From positions 1 through 41,827 of the forward strand of contig JAQWUY010000024.1 in assembly GCA_029250225.1 (NCBI GenBank): a stretch of DNA of 41,827 nt, in the 5' to 3' direction. Position 1 is the first letter of the stretch. Every line of letters begins with the position of its first letter. The translations under genes and the position numbers were made by a program. The notes under the pieces are model-generated. The model ran no database searches. It had not been told where the DNA came from and was given only the letters and a program-made list of their open reading frames with translations. This stretch comes from Alphaproteobacteria bacterium. Lineage in GTDB: Bacteria; Pseudomonadota; Alphaproteobacteria; JAQWUY01. Positions 16,883 to 25,481 of the stretch are shown piece after piece.

Positions 16883-18196
16883 CTACCTTGTGTTAAGGCC
16901 AGACCAATTTGGATCAGATGCCCCGTGAGGAGTTTCAATTTCGCGCAAATTATAACCCGTAATATCGATAGACATTAATTTAGTTTTTCCCAACTCAATG
17001 TCATTACGGAAAAATATTAGTGTTCTTCCATTCGGTGCAAAAGACGGCCCTTCATCAAGAAAACTGTTTGAAATTAATCTTTCCCCTGTGCCATCAATAT
17101 TCATAACACCAATATAAAATTTACCATTACTTTGTTTAGTAAAGGCTATTAAATCACCCCTTGGTGAAACAACAGGTGTTGTATAAGAACCATCACCAGT
17201 AGTTAACCTTTTAACCTTACCAGAAGATAAGTTCATAATATATATTTGCGGGGAACCATCTCGATTTGATGTAAATACTATATTTTTACCATCAGGAGAA
17301 TAAGCCGGAGATGTATCAATATGATTATTATTAGTAATTTGCTTAAACTTACTATTTGTAATATCCATAGACCAAATATTAGACCTACCACTTATAGCAT
17401 ATGAAAATATTAATTTTTTACCATCAGGTGAAAATCTTGGGGCATATGTCATATTTTTAAATTCACCCAAGAATTTTACTTTACCATTGCGGATATTGTG
17501 TAAATAAACCGCAGGAATTCCTTTTTTATAAGACATATAGGCTATATGTTTTTTATCAGGGGAAAACCTAGGAGTAAGAGCTATATACTTACCGTCGGTA
17601 ATGTACTTAATATTTTCTCCGTCTAAATCCATTATCGCAATTTTCTTTAACTTACGATTTTCTTTTTTTTGTTCTGATACAAATAAAACTCTGCTATCGA
17701 AGTATCCTGTTTCACCTGTAACGCGAGTATAAATATCATCTGACATTAAATGAGAAAGACGACGCCAAGCATTACCACCAATCATATACCTTTTTGAAAA
17801 AATTTGTTTCTGACGAATAATATCCCAAACATACATTTCAATTTTAAACTTGTTATCGATTGGAATTACCTTGCCGGTAACTAATATTTCAACATTTAAT
17901 GGACGCCAATCAGCAAATTTTGGACGAAAACGCATTTCGTTTGGTTTTTGCATAAATGATTGTTTATCATATATTTGAAATAATCCACTGCTCATTAAAT
18001 CATTATTCATAACAGAATTTATTTTTTGAATGATATCAGCAGTTTTATCATTATTTGAAGATTTATAAAATTCAGAAATTGCAATATTAGTCTTTTTAAC
18101 TTCGCCTTCTGTAATACTTATTTCAAGAGGTTCAGAATGTGAAATATTAAAAGTAAAACTGCATAAAGTAATAATAAGTAAGTAAAGTTTTTTCAT
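16883..18196 (-). CDS. tolB: Tol-Pal system periplasmic protein TolB
   Basis: Periplasmic beta-propeller linking TolA and Pal. The 437-residue precursor has a signal peptide (about 1-21, cleavage after SHS), an N-terminal alpha/beta domain (about 25-160) and five to six WD40-like PD40 repeats with recurring FSPDGK or FAPNGR turns (about 190-430). The order tolA-tolB-pal is canonical. It is 12 bp downstream of tolA. Nothing unusual was seen. Confidence 0.96.
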   Translation of the reverse strand: MKKLYLLIITLCSFTFNISHSEPLEISITEGEVKKTNIAISEFYKSSNNDKTADIIQKINSVMNNDLMSSGLFQIYDKQSFMQKPNEMRFRPKFADWRPLNVEILVTGKVIPIDNKFKIEMYVWDIIRQKQIFSKRYMIGGNAWRRLSHLMSDDIYTRVTGETGYFDSRVLFVSEQKKENRKLKKIAIMDLDGENIKYITDGKYIALTPRFSPDKKHIAYMSYKKGIPAVYLHNIRNGKVKFLGEFKNMTYAPRFSPDGKKLIFSYAISGRSNIWSMDITNSKFKQITNNNHIDTSPAYSPDGKNIVFTSNRDGSPQIYIMNLSSGKVKRLTTGDGSYTTPVVSPRGDLIAFTKQSNGKFYIGVMNIDGTGERLISNSFLDEGPSFAPNGRTLIFFRNDIELGKTKLMSIDITGYNLREIETPHGASDPNWSGLNTR

Positions 18197-18208
18197 AATA
18201 GGTTTATA

Positions 18209-19015
18209 CTAATTCAACATTTGCTTTGGGTCAAATGTTATTATTATATTTTTCCACTGTTTATATTTATTTTTTGGTAGTTTTAAAGGGTTGCACGAAT
18301 CGCTTAAAATCGCTCGCAAAGCACTTTCCGACATTGCTTGCATAAAATGATTGGAAATAGAGACTGATGTTTGATAGATTTCTGCATTTATTACTTTACC
18401 TGTGGGGATTAATTCCACCTTTACCTTAGTTACCAAATTACTAGCATTGGAAATACCAGCTGGCACTTTCCAACACTGTTTAATTTGATTTCTTAGAGCT
18501 AACAAATCATCTTTGGTTATTTTTTGGCTAAGGTTTTGTGTGTTTTTTGATTTATTCGGGCTGTGTTTTACTTGATTTATTATTTTACTTTCTTTTTTAT
18601 TTATAAAAGTATTTTTTTTAACATTACTATCGCTAACTATTGTTTTTTTAGGTTTTAAATCTTTTAATACTTTTTTGCTTATAGTTTTATTTTTATTTTG
18701 TTTAATTCTACTAGATTTAATTTTTTTCTGAGCATTTAATTTAATTTTTGGTTTTCTAGAAATATTCTTTTTAACTATTTTTTTCTTAACTATTTTTCTA
18801 TGCTTAACAGCCTTTTTAACAATTTTTCTCTTTTGCTTTTTTTGCTGTTTTACATTACTTTTTTTAGCTTTTACACCTTTATCAGTAATAATTGCGACAT
18901 CAAGTACCACTCGCGGTGGAACCTCAATTTTCTTGGGATAAATAAAATTAACTCCAACAAAAAACAGTAACACGACAATATGCATTACAGAAGATATTAA
19001 AATAGGTTTTTTCAT
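18209..19015 (-). CDS. tolA: TolA, energy-transducing membrane anchor of Tol-Pal
   Basis: Links TolQR in the inner membrane to TolB/Pal in the periplasm. One transmembrane helix (about 5-24) is followed by a very lysine-rich linker (about 45-170) in place of the long Ala/Lys coiled coil of enterobacteria. The C-terminal TonB/TolA-like domain (about 172-268) has LRNQIKQCWKVPAG and a second cysteine near 246, which may form a disulfide. The 268 residues are short relative to E. coli TolA but usual for alphaproteobacteria. It sits 4 bp after tolR. Confidence 0.9.
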   Translation of the reverse strand: MKKPILISSVMHIVVLLFFVGVNFIYPKKIEVPPRVVLDVAIITDKGVKAKKSNVKQQKKQKRKIVKKAVKHRKIVKKKIVKKNISRKPKIKLNAQKKIKSSRIKQNKNKTISKKVLKDLKPKKTIVSDSNVKKNTFINKKESKIINQVKHSPNKSKNTQNLSQKITKDDLLALRNQIKQCWKVPAGISNASNLVTKVKVELIPTGKVINAEIYQTSVSISNHFMQAMSESALRAILSDSCNPLKLPKNKYKQWKNIIITFDPKQMLN

Positions 19016-19019
19016 AATA

Positions 19020-19445
19020 TCAATTCTTTTGTTTTGTAATTAACGATATTTTTTTGAATCCAATATAAGATAAATCAGCCATAGTGTCCATAACATTGCC
19101 GTATAAAACATTATTATCACCGCGAATAAATATAATCATATTAGGATTATTTTTATATATAACTTTCATTCTAGCTAATAATTGTTTTTTATTAACAAGA
19201 GTATTTTGTAAATAAACACCTCCTGTTTTTTTAATAGTAATTGTAAGAGGTTCTTTTGTAGCTTCGATAGATGGTGAGTTTTTTTCTGGCAAGTTAACAT
19301 CTACACCAACTGTCATCATCGGTGCAACAACCATAAATACAATTAACAAAACCAACATTACATCAACAAAAGGGGTAATGTTAATTTCCGAATTCTGTCT
19401 GCGACGACGAGATTTTGTTCTTTTATTTGAAAGGTTAGCACCCAT
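19020..19445 (-). CDS. tolR: TolR, proton-channel subunit of Tol-Pal
   Basis: ExbD/TolR-family inner-membrane protein that, with TolQ, uses the proton gradient to energise TolA. The 141-residue protein has a basic N-terminus, the segment INITPFVDVMLVLLIVFMVV (21-40) with the functional aspartate D28 inside the membrane helix, and a periplasmic domain. It lies between tolQ (34 bp upstream) and tolA (4 bp downstream). A divergence from the family pattern was not noticed. Confidence 0.95.
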   Translation of the reverse strand: MGANLSNKRTKSRRRRQNSEINITPFVDVMLVLLIVFMVVAPMMTVGVDVNLPEKNSPSIEATKEPLTITIKKTGGVYLQNTLVNKKQLLARMKVIYKNNPNMIIFIRGDNNVLYGNVMDTMADLSYIGFKKISLITKQKN

Positions 19446-19479
19446 TATATTAATACCTTATTTAATATAAAAAATATTT

Positions 19480-20157
19480 CTATTTTTTATTACCAATACG
19501 ACGCGACATTATACCAACAAATTCACCCATAAATGTTTCAAGGTTTACATTAATTTTATCAACATCAGATGATAATTTATTATAAGCAATAGTAGCAGGA
19601 ATAGCAGCGAACAGCCCCAAAGCAGTGGCAAACAATGCCTCGGCAATACCAGGGGCAACAACTGTTAAAGATGTTTGTTTTGAAATAGCAATAGCCGTAA
19701 AACTATGCATAATTCCCCAAACTGTTCCAAGTAACCCAATAAAAGGAGAAGCTGATCCAATTGATGCCAAAATTGCCATTCTTGAATCCATATTATCCAT
19801 TTCTTTGTTTAACACTAAGTTCATAGATCTTTCGATTCTTTCAAGTAATCTATTTTCGCTAACTGTTGGTTGTCGCCATTCATTCATCGCTGAAACAAAC
19901 ATAATCGACATAGGGTCATCAAAATTATCTTTTTTTTCCTTTAAGACTTTATCAAGACTAATCCCAGACCAAAAAAGATTTTCAAATTCATTTATATCAC
20001 GACGAATTTTTTTTAATGTAATAGTTTTATCAATAATTATTGCCCAACAAACTATTGATGCAATTATTAATCCAACCATTATAATTTGAACAAATATATC
20101 CGCTCTTAGAAATAATCCAAAAGCACTTAAATCAAGACTAGTATTGGGCAAAGACAT
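19480..20157 (-). CDS. tolQ: TolQ, proton-channel subunit of Tol-Pal
   Basis: MotA/TolQ/ExbB-family protein that forms the stator ring around TolR. The 225 residues contain three membrane helices (about 20-43, 128-152 and 160-190) with the conserved GLLGTVWGIMHSF and APGIAEALFATALGLFAAIPA stretches. It follows ybgC by 17 bp, the usual head of the tol cluster. Confidence 0.96.
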   Translation of the reverse strand: MSLPNTSLDLSAFGLFLRADIFVQIIMVGLIIASIVCWAIIIDKTITLKKIRRDINEFENLFWSGISLDKVLKEKKDNFDDPMSIMFVSAMNEWRQPTVSENRLLERIERSMNLVLNKEMDNMDSRMAILASIGSASPFIGLLGTVWGIMHSFTAIAISKQTSLTVVAPGIAEALFATALGLFAAIPATIAYNKLSSDVDKINVNLETFMGEFVGIMSRRIGNKK

Positions 20158-20174
20158 TTCAACCTCTTGTAAAA

Positions 20175-20585
20175 TTATTTAATTTTTTGTGGTATAGGAA
20201 CTGGTTTTCCGATTCTATTTACACTAACAATTTTGACATTAATTTGCACTAGTTTTTTTTCTGTTTTTTCATTCCAAATCTCTTGTGAGATATCTATACT
20301 GGTAATGCCAACTTTTTCAATTTTACAACTTACCCTTAATATATCATCAAGCTTGGCAGGTGCTAAGTAATCAACATCCATTAATTTAACCACTAAACCA
20401 ACACCCAATTCTTGCATTAACTGTGATTGTGCTATGCCTTTTGTTTGACGCAACCATTCGGTACGAGACCTTTCGGCAAAATTAATATAACTAGAATGAT
20501 ACACTATGCCACCAGCATCTGTATCTTCCCAGTATATTGTAATGGGAATATTAAAAGCAGTTTTATCTATTTCTCTTTTATTCAT
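20175..20585 (-). CDS. ybgC: Acyl-CoA thioesterase YbgC of the Tol-Pal cluster
   Basis: Hot-dog-fold thioesterase (136 residues) encoded with tol-pal in most proteobacteria; it hydrolyses acyl-CoA in vitro and is linked to phospholipid metabolism. The active-site block [15 protein letters not shown] (19-33) contains the Asp residues D21 and D23 and H30, followed by the helix [12 protein letters not shown]. The start overlaps the ruvB stop by 8 bp, indicating coupled translation with ruvB. Confidence 0.92.
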   Translation of the reverse strand: MNKREIDKTAFNIPITIYWEDTDAGGIVYHSSYINFAERSRTEWLRQTKGIAQSQLMQELGVGLVVKLMDVDYLAPAKLDDILRVSCKIEKVGITSIDISQEIWNEKTEKKLVQINVKIVSVNRIGKPVPIPQKIK

Positions 20586-21636
20586 CTTTTTCTAATTCTA
20601 TTGAAAATTGATTACTATCAAATTGCTTGGGTATGTCAAGACCTATATATTTCCACGCGTGAATGGTAAGCATACGCCCCCTTGGGGTTCGCTGTAATAA
20701 ACCCTTTTGAATTAAAAATGGTTCAACCACATCTTCCAGGACATCGCGTTCATTACCAATAGCAGATGACAATGTGTCAATACCAGCCGGCCCCCCGCCA
20801 TAATTTTTTGCAAGTGTCATCATATAACTACGATCTATACGATCAAGACCAATTGAATCAATATCTAGTTTTTTTAAAGCAAGATCTGCTTTTTCATTAT
20901 TAACTGAATCATATTCTGCAACTGTGCAAATATCCCTTACTCTACGCAAGATTCGCCCCGCTACCCTAGGAGTTCCACGGCAACGCCTCGCTATCTCGAA
21001 GGCTCCGTCATCAGTAAGGTTAAAGCTAAGTTTTTTTGCACCTCGTTTTATAATACCCGATAATTCTTCGTCTGTGTAATATTGCATATGTAATGGAATA
21101 CCGAATCTTTCCCTAAGTGGTGTTGAAATTAAGCCGGCTCTTGTGGTTGCCGCAACCAAAGTAAATTGTGGCAAATCAATTCTTACTGATTTTGCCGATG
21201 GCCCTTCACCAATAATTAAATCAAGTTGGAAATCTTCCATTGCTGGATATAAAATTTCTTCTACAACAGAGGGTAAACGATGTATTTCATCTATGAATAA
21301 AACATCATTGGGTTGTAGTGATGTTAATATTGCAGCTAAATCACCAGCTTTTGATATAACAGGACCACTAGTTGCTCTAAACCCAACACCCAATTCTTTT
21401 GCTACGATACTTGCCAAAGTTGTTTTACCCAAACCTGGGGGGCCAAAAAATAAAGTATGATCCATTGCCTCACCGCGTTTTTTTGCTGCACTGATAAATA
21501 TAGCAAGGTTTTCTTTTATTTCAACTTGGCCGGTAAAATCTGATAATGATTGAGGGCGTAATGCCTTAGTATCATCTTCTTTTTCATTAGTATTTACAGA
21601 TACTATTCGTTCTTCATTTAAATAATTTTCACTCAT
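20578..21636 (-). CDS. ruvB: Holliday junction branch-migration ATPase RuvB
   Basis: Hexameric AAA+ motor that drives branch migration with RuvA. The 352 residues show Walker A GPPGLGKT (65-72), Walker B with [17 protein letters not shown], and a C-terminal winged helix with TPRGRMLT. The N-terminal 30 residues are a little long compared with E. coli. It is 1 bp after ruvA and overlaps ybgC by 8 bp. Confidence 0.97.
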   Translation of the reverse strand: MSENYLNEERIVSVNTNEKEDDTKALRPQSLSDFTGQVEIKENLAIFISAAKKRGEAMDHTLFFGPPGLGKTTLASIVAKELGVGFRATSGPVISKAGDLAAILTSLQPNDVLFIDEIHRLPSVVEEILYPAMEDFQLDLIIGEGPSAKSVRIDLPQFTLVAATTRAGLISTPLRERFGIPLHMQYYTDEELSGIIKRGAKKLSFNLTDDGAFEIARRCRGTPRVAGRILRRVRDICTVAEYDSVNNEKADLALKKLDIDSIGLDRIDRSYMMTLAKNYGGGPAGIDTLSSAIGNERDVLEDVVEPFLIQKGLLQRTPRGRMLTIHAWKYIGLDIPKQFDSNQFSIELEKDE

Positions 21637-21637
21637 A

Positions 21638-22264
21638 CTAACTCAATTCATTTAATGCTAGTGGAACTATATCAGCAACACTCACTTCTTCCCCATTCAT
21701 ATTTTTAACAACTTTTCCAACCGCTGTAAATGCATTAGAACGATTATATCCTAAATTAATTAATGCGGATATGGTATCTTCGACTACGGAATTATTAACT
21801 GAACTATTATCAATGTTTATAACATTAGGTTCAGGCCTTGTTGTGCTGTTTTGTGCAAAGTTAGTTTTTGCAACTTTATCTTTTAATTCTAATACTATTC
21901 TGTTGGCAAGTTTTGGGCCTACACCATTTGCCTGTGTAAAGGCTGAACTATCAGCACTAGCAACTGCTGTAAATAAACTATCTGATGTATGCACGGATTG
22001 AATCGCAAGACCTACTTTTGCCCCAACTCCTTGCACCGATGTTAGTATTTCAAACCACTGCTTATCAAGTACGCTTGCAAAACCATATAATGTAAATGAA
22101 TCTTCTTTCACCACTGTAATAATATCAAAAACTACTTCTTTACCAATTTGCAATGACGATATTGTGGAAGCCGAACAAAAAACTTGATAACCAACACCAT
22201 TAATATCTATGATAACATTATCTTTATCAATATAATCAATTATTCCTTTTAATCGTGCTATCAT
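21638..22264 (-). CDS. ruvA: Holliday junction recognition protein RuvA
   Basis: Tetramer that binds the junction and loads RuvB. The protein has 208 residues: an N-terminal OB-fold (about 1-63), tandem helix-hairpin-helix motifs ([11 protein letters not shown] near 74-84, [16 protein letters not shown] near 111-126) and a C-terminal domain III (about 155-208) that contacts RuvB, joined by an Asn/Ser-rich linker. It lies 43 bp after ruvC and 1 bp before ruvB. Confidence 0.96.
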   Translation of the reverse strand: MIARLKGIIDYIDKDNVIIDINGVGYQVFCSASTISSLQIGKEVVFDIITVVKEDSFTLYGFASVLDKQWFEILTSVQGVGAKVGLAIQSVHTSDSLFTAVASADSSAFTQANGVGPKLANRIVLELKDKVAKTNFAQNSTTRPEPNVINIDNSSVNNSVVEDTISALINLGYNRSNAFTAVGKVVKNMNGEEVSVADIVPLALNELS

Positions 22265-22307
22265 TTTATTTCCTTTTTTATTTTTATATTACTATGATAA
22301 TTCAATA

Positions 22308-22844
22308 TTAGATATCAGCAACCAATAATTTATTATAATTATTAAAATGTGAATGTGTAATTGCAATTGCAAGCGCATCGCCACTGTGTTCTGAATCTAT
22401 TTCAGCACCATTTAATAATATTTTAACCATTGCTTGAATTTGCTTCTTATCAGATGAACCAGTTCCAGTAATAGATTTTTTTACTTCTCGGTTTTGATAT
22501 TCATAAACATCATAACCATTATTAACAAGACTTAACATAGCAACACCTCTTGCCTGTCCTAATTTTAATGATGTATCAGGATTTTTGTTAACAAATACAT
22601 CTTCTATGCAAGAATCAACAACACTATTTTTATTGAAATACTGTTTACATACATTATCAATTTCACTGTATATGTATTGTAATCTTTTTGCCATATTGTC
22701 TTTGGCATTGGGTTTAATGGTTCCACAAGAAACAAATTGAATGTGATTACCGTTTGTTTTTATAATTCCCCAACCTGTATTTACAAGTCCAGGATCAATC
22801 CCTATTATGTAACTTCCTTTTGTCATATTTTCAATATACAACAT
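22308..22844 (-). CDS. ruvC: Holliday junction resolvase RuvC
   Basis: RNase H-fold endonuclease that cuts Holliday junctions. Catalytic residues fit D17 (IGIDPG), E81 (IEDVF), H153 and D156 (HSGDALA); His at the third position is known from Thermus RuvC, so it is not a defect. Counting is from the first ATG (178 residues). An internal ATG at 22826 (172 residues, MTKGSYIIG) is equally plausible because neither has a Shine-Dalgarno. It heads the ruvCAB-ybgC-tol unit. An SOS-type LexA box sits 10-24 bp upstream. Confidence 0.94.
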   Translation of the reverse strand: MLYIENMTKGSYIIGIDPGLVNTGWGIIKTNGNHIQFVSCGTIKPNAKDNMAKRLQYIYSEIDNVCKQYFNKNSVVDSCIEDVFVNKNPDTSLKLGQARGVAMLSLVNNGYDVYEYQNREVKKSITGTGSSDKKQIQAMVKILLNGAEIDSEHSGDALAIAITHSHFNNYNKLLVADI

Positions 22845-22853
22845 ATATTTTAT

Positions 22854-22868
22854 GTTCGCAATGTGTTC
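22854..22868. promoter_or_regulatory. LexA (SOS) box, alphaproteobacterial type, at ruvC
   Basis: The plus strand reads GTTCGCAATGTGTTC, exactly GTTC-N7-GTTC, the direct-repeat LexA site of Alphaproteobacteria (GAAC-N7-GAAC on the ruvC strand). It lies 10 bp upstream of the ruvC start and downstream of a TATAAT candidate (22884-22889, minus), a place where a repressor would block transcription of ruvCAB. Confidence 0.85.
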
Positions 22869-22883
22869 TTAAAATAAAAAATA

Positions 22884-22889
22884 ATTATA
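22884..22889 (-). promoter_or_regulatory. Candidate -10 element of the ruvC promoter
   Basis: The minus strand reads TATAAT, about 40 bp before the ruvC ATG, with the LexA box between them near the expected start point. No convincing -35 hexamer is present. Confidence 0.35.
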
Positions 22890-22972
22890 AAAAAATAATT
22901 GTTATTTATTTAATATATGTTAATTTTACACTATTATTTTTTATGGAATGTTTTAATTTTAAGGAGTAAATT

Positions 22973-24298
22973 TTGTTTAAATGGAATAAATCACAAATAT
23001 CTTGGGCATTATTTGATTGGGCTAACCAGCCATTCTTTACAGTTATCACAACTTTTATATTTGCTCCTTACTTTACCAATGTTGTAATTGGAAATTCAGT
23101 TGATGGACAAGCAATTTGGGGTTTACTATCAGCAATCAGTGCAGGTATAATTGCAATACTATCACCAATTTTTGGCTCAATGGCCGATGTTAGAGGTCCT
23201 CGTAAACCATGGGTTTTTACATTTAGTTTAATTGGTTCTATATCTTGTCTTGGATTATGGTATGGACAACCTGATCACAATATATATTTGCCGATGATTT
23301 CGTTTATGGTTGCAACTATTGCAATTGAAATTGCAATTATTTTTAATAATGCAATGTTACCTATTATTGTTGAAACAAAAAAAATGGGAAGATTATCTGG
23401 GTTCGCTTGGGGTATTGGATACATAGGCGGATTAGTGCCTTTATTTGTATTAATGTGCTTTTTTATAATACCCGAAAAACCTTTTTTAGGATTAGATAAA
23501 TCATTATATGAACCAGAAAGATTTTCAGCAATCTTAACAAGCATGTGGGTAATATTGTTTATAATACCAATGCTATTTTTTACAAAAGACAAAGATAAAT
23601 CTGTACAAAAAATTCCTCTGCTAGATGTTGTAAAATTTGGTTTTTCAAATTTAAAAGATACTCTTAAAAGTGTTCGTAATTACAAAAACATATGGGTTTA
23701 TTTATTAGCTCGTACTCTTTATAATGATGGTATTCTAGCTGTTATTGCTTTTTCTGGAATTTATGCTGTTGCTATATTTAAATGGGATACAGCTGGTCTT
23801 GGAATATTTGCAATTATTATTAATATTGTGGCATTCGCTGGATGTATGATTGGCGGTTGGTTTGATGATAAATTTACTTCTAGAAAAACTGTAACATTGT
23901 CTGTGTCATTATTATTAATATCATTACTAGGAATAGTTAGCATCAGTGAAAAATCTGTATTATTTGGTATGATTCCTATTACTCCAAAAACAGATAGTTA
24001 TTTCTTAACATCACAAGGTGAATATTGGTTTATGTTCTTTGGAGTTTTACTAGGCTTCGCATTCGGCCCTGCACAATCAGCATCAAGAACATTAATGGCA
24101 CATATAACACCAAAAGAAAAAATGACTGAATTTTTTGGACTGTTCGCATTTTCTGGTAAAGCAACTGGTTTCCTAGCACCTTTATTAATTAGTATAGTAA
24201 CCGTAGCAACAAATTCAAATCGTTGGGGGCTTGCATCGATTTTATTATTTTTCATCAGCGGTTTGATAATTTTACAATTCGTAGAAGACGATAATTAA
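22973..24298 (+). CDS. MFS transporter, UMF1/Atg22-like family
   Basis: A 441-residue membrane protein with about 12 helices and the N-terminal signature WALFDWANQPFFTVI, typical of the UMF1 (Atg22-like) branch of the major facilitator superfamily. The substrate is unknown; eukaryotic Atg22 exports amino acids from vacuoles, but this cannot be transferred. The start is a TTG supported by an AAGGAG ribosome site about 6 nt upstream. It is transcribed away from ruvC and is followed 59 bp later by the tRNA gene. Confidence 0.85.
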   Translation: MFKWNKSQISWALFDWANQPFFTVITTFIFAPYFTNVVIGNSVDGQAIWGLLSAISAGIIAILSPIFGSMADVRGPRKPWVFTFSLIGSISCLGLWYGQPDHNIYLPMISFMVATIAIEIAIIFNNAMLPIIVETKKMGRLSGFAWGIGYIGGLVPLFVLMCFFIIPEKPFLGLDKSLYEPERFSAILTSMWVILFIIPMLFFTKDKDKSVQKIPLLDVVKFGFSNLKDTLKSVRNYKNIWVYLLARTLYNDGILAVIAFSGIYAVAIFKWDTAGLGIFAIIINIVAFAGCMIGGWFDDKFTSRKTVTLSVSLLLISLLGIVSISEKSVLFGMIPITPKTDSYFLTSQGEYWFMFFGVLLGFAFGPAQSASRTLMAHITPKEKMTEFFGLFAFSGKATGFLAPLLISIVTVATNSNRWGLASILLFFISGLIILQFVEDDN

Positions 24299-24312
24299 AA
24301 TATATAATTCCC

Positions 24313-24341
24313 TTGACTTTGTAGGTAAATATAATTATATA
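24313..24341 (+). promoter_or_regulatory. Sigma-70 promoter of the tRNA gene
   Basis: TTGACT (24313-24318) and TATATA (24336-24341) are separated by 17 bp and end 16 nt before the tRNA 5' end, a near-ideal arrangement for a stable RNA gene. Confidence 0.75.
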
Positions 24342-24357
24342 AATATTACTTTTACAA

Positions 24358-24434
24358 GGCTGTATAGCTCAGTTGGTTAGAGCACTCGCTTCATACGTGA
24401 GGGGTCATAAGTTCAAATCTTATTACAGCCACCA
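24358..24434 (+). tRNA. tRNA with CAT anticodon, probably elongator tRNA-Met
   Basis: Folds as a 77-nt cloverleaf. The acceptor stem GGCTGTA pairs with TACAGCC (24424-24430), the D loop is AGTTGGTTAGA, the anticodon stem is CTCGC/GTGAG with loop TTCATAC, the T loop is GTTCAAATC, the discriminator base is A and the CCA end is encoded. The anticodon is CAT. G1-C72 pairing excludes initiator tRNA. The body resembles the E. coli elongator Met tRNA (GGCTACG start). The lysidine-modified tRNA-Ile2, which also has a CAT gene anticodon, cannot be excluded by eye. Confidence 0.9.
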
Positions 24435-24440
24435 TATTTT

Positions 24441-24465
24441 AAAACCACCTTACGGTGGTTTTTTT
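24441..24465 (+). terminator. Intrinsic terminator after the tRNA, probably bidirectional
   Basis: AAAACCACC and GGTGGTTTT form a strong stem around TTAC, followed by a run of T on the plus strand. The reverse strand also has T residues after the stem, so it can also stop transcripts of the converging minus-strand gene at 24495. Confidence 0.88.
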
Positions 24466-24494
24466 ATATTAGACAACAGATTTATTTTTCAAAC

Positions 24495-24794
24495 TTACTT
24501 TGAAACTGATCTTATAATTTGTTCAAGCTTTTCGTTTGTATATTCCGCTTCTAATTGTTTGCCTTTTGCCGTTGCAAGGGATTGTAAATCATCGCCTTCA
24601 ACCTTAACAGGGGTTGACTTAGAAAAGCCCGCAAGATACGAATCTGTATCAATTTCACGCCCGCGCATTGCACAACGATCAATGGCTTTTTCAAATCGTT
24701 CTTCTAAAACATATTTAAATTGTTCACGACGAGATTTTTTCACTATCACCTGCGCCGGAATATCTTTCCACCATAATATTATCATTTCAGCCAT
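24495..24794 (-). CDS. PF13769 'virulence factor' family small protein
   Basis: A 99-residue protein matching the family labelled virulence factor (PF13769) in its order of motifs: WWKDIPAQVIV (8-18), the helix ERFEKAIDRCAMRGREIDTDSYLAGF (about 32-57), and an acidic, lysine-rich C-terminal helix. The name is historical and there is no sign of a role in disease here. In many alphaproteobacteria the gene accompanies a DUF1638 gene and a corrinoid protein, as here (1 bp after DUF1638). Genetic work in roseobacters, as I recall it, ties this set to B12-dependent methionine synthesis, so a helper role in assembling or reactivating the corrinoid protein is the best guess. Confidence 0.75.
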   Translation of the reverse strand: MAEMIILWWKDIPAQVIVKKSRREQFKYVLEERFEKAIDRCAMRGREIDTDSYLAGFSKSTPVKVEGDDLQSLATAKGKQLEAEYTNEKLEQIIRSVSK

Positions 24795-24795
24795 T

Positions 24796-25425
24796 TTACA
24801 CTCCTTGTTTTATAAAAGTTTCTAATTCACCATATCCTGTAATTACTCTTTCATAACTTAATTCTAGAAAATCGGCACAAGATTTAGCTTTTTCATTTAA
24901 ATAATTGTTATCTGTTTGTGCAATATAGACAACCTTTTTATAGTGGTTAAATAACATATTTTTCATTTCTGGTATTTTATCAAGTTTATATGCTTTTATA
25001 ATTAAACTATCAAAGTGGCGAACTAAATAATCTGTTAAATAAAATGTTCCTAGTTCTTGATTTTGAATCTTGTTAAAATTATCTGTTCCACTGAAAAATT
25101 CATAGCAATGACTACCTGTAATTAAACTTACATTATATTTACTACATATTTGTTGAATTTGCCCCGCACTTCCGCAATCGGCATAACCAATCATTATTGT
25201 TTTGTATTGTCCTTGATTTTCAATTATTTTATTTTCTAGTAGTCTAGGTATTTTTTCAGGCCTATTATGCAAGATAGCTGGCAAACATTGAATATCCATT
25301 ATATTTTGCATATTATTAATTTCTCGAATATGAATTATTTCTTTTGCTAATGCACCACAAGCAATAATAAGTATTCTTGAATTTTTATCACAATAAGAAA
25401 TATTTTCTGTTAATGTTTTATCCAT
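24796..25425 (-). CDS. DUF1638 family protein, probable partner of the corrinoid protein
   Basis: A 209-residue soluble protein with the pattern of DUF1638: IACGAL (21-26), LHNRP (52-56), GYADCGSAG (80-88) and GSHCYEFF (104-111). The conserved C23, C84, H106 and C107 could bind a metal or thiol ligand; this is inference. The enzyme activity is not known. It lies 56 bp after the corrinoid protein gene and 1 bp before the PF13769 gene. The family occurs beside corrinoid methyltransferase systems in alphaproteobacteria and methanogens. In the split methionine synthase setting it may serve cobalamin reactivation or homocysteine handling. Confidence 0.78.
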   Translation of the reverse strand: MDKTLTENISYCDKNSRILIIACGALAKEIIHIREINNMQNIMDIQCLPAILHNRPEKIPRLLENKIIENQGQYKTIMIGYADCGSAGQIQQICSKYNVSLITGSHCYEFFSGTDNFNKIQNQELGTFYLTDYLVRHFDSLIIKAYKLDKIPEMKNMLFNHYKKVVYIAQTDNNYLNEKAKSCADFLELSYERVITGYGELETFIKQGV

Positions 25426-25481
25426 AATTTAATAATTTTGTAAAGCAGAGGATTTTAAAAACCGCTGTCTATTTTTTAAAG

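Noticed and set aside
19625-20089. A 154-residue plus-strand open frame
   Set aside because: Antisense shadow of tolQ.
22308-22844. RuvC lacking the third catalytic Asp (H153 in its place)
   Set aside because: His is a known functional residue at this position in Thermus RuvC.
24358-24434. Initiator tRNA-fMet
   Set aside because: G1 pairs with C72, whereas bacterial initiators have a mismatch there.
24373-24825. A 150-residue plus-strand open frame starting inside the tRNA
   Set aside because: It begins in the tRNA, runs through the terminator and lies antisense to the PF13769 gene. No ribosome site and no protein-like pattern.
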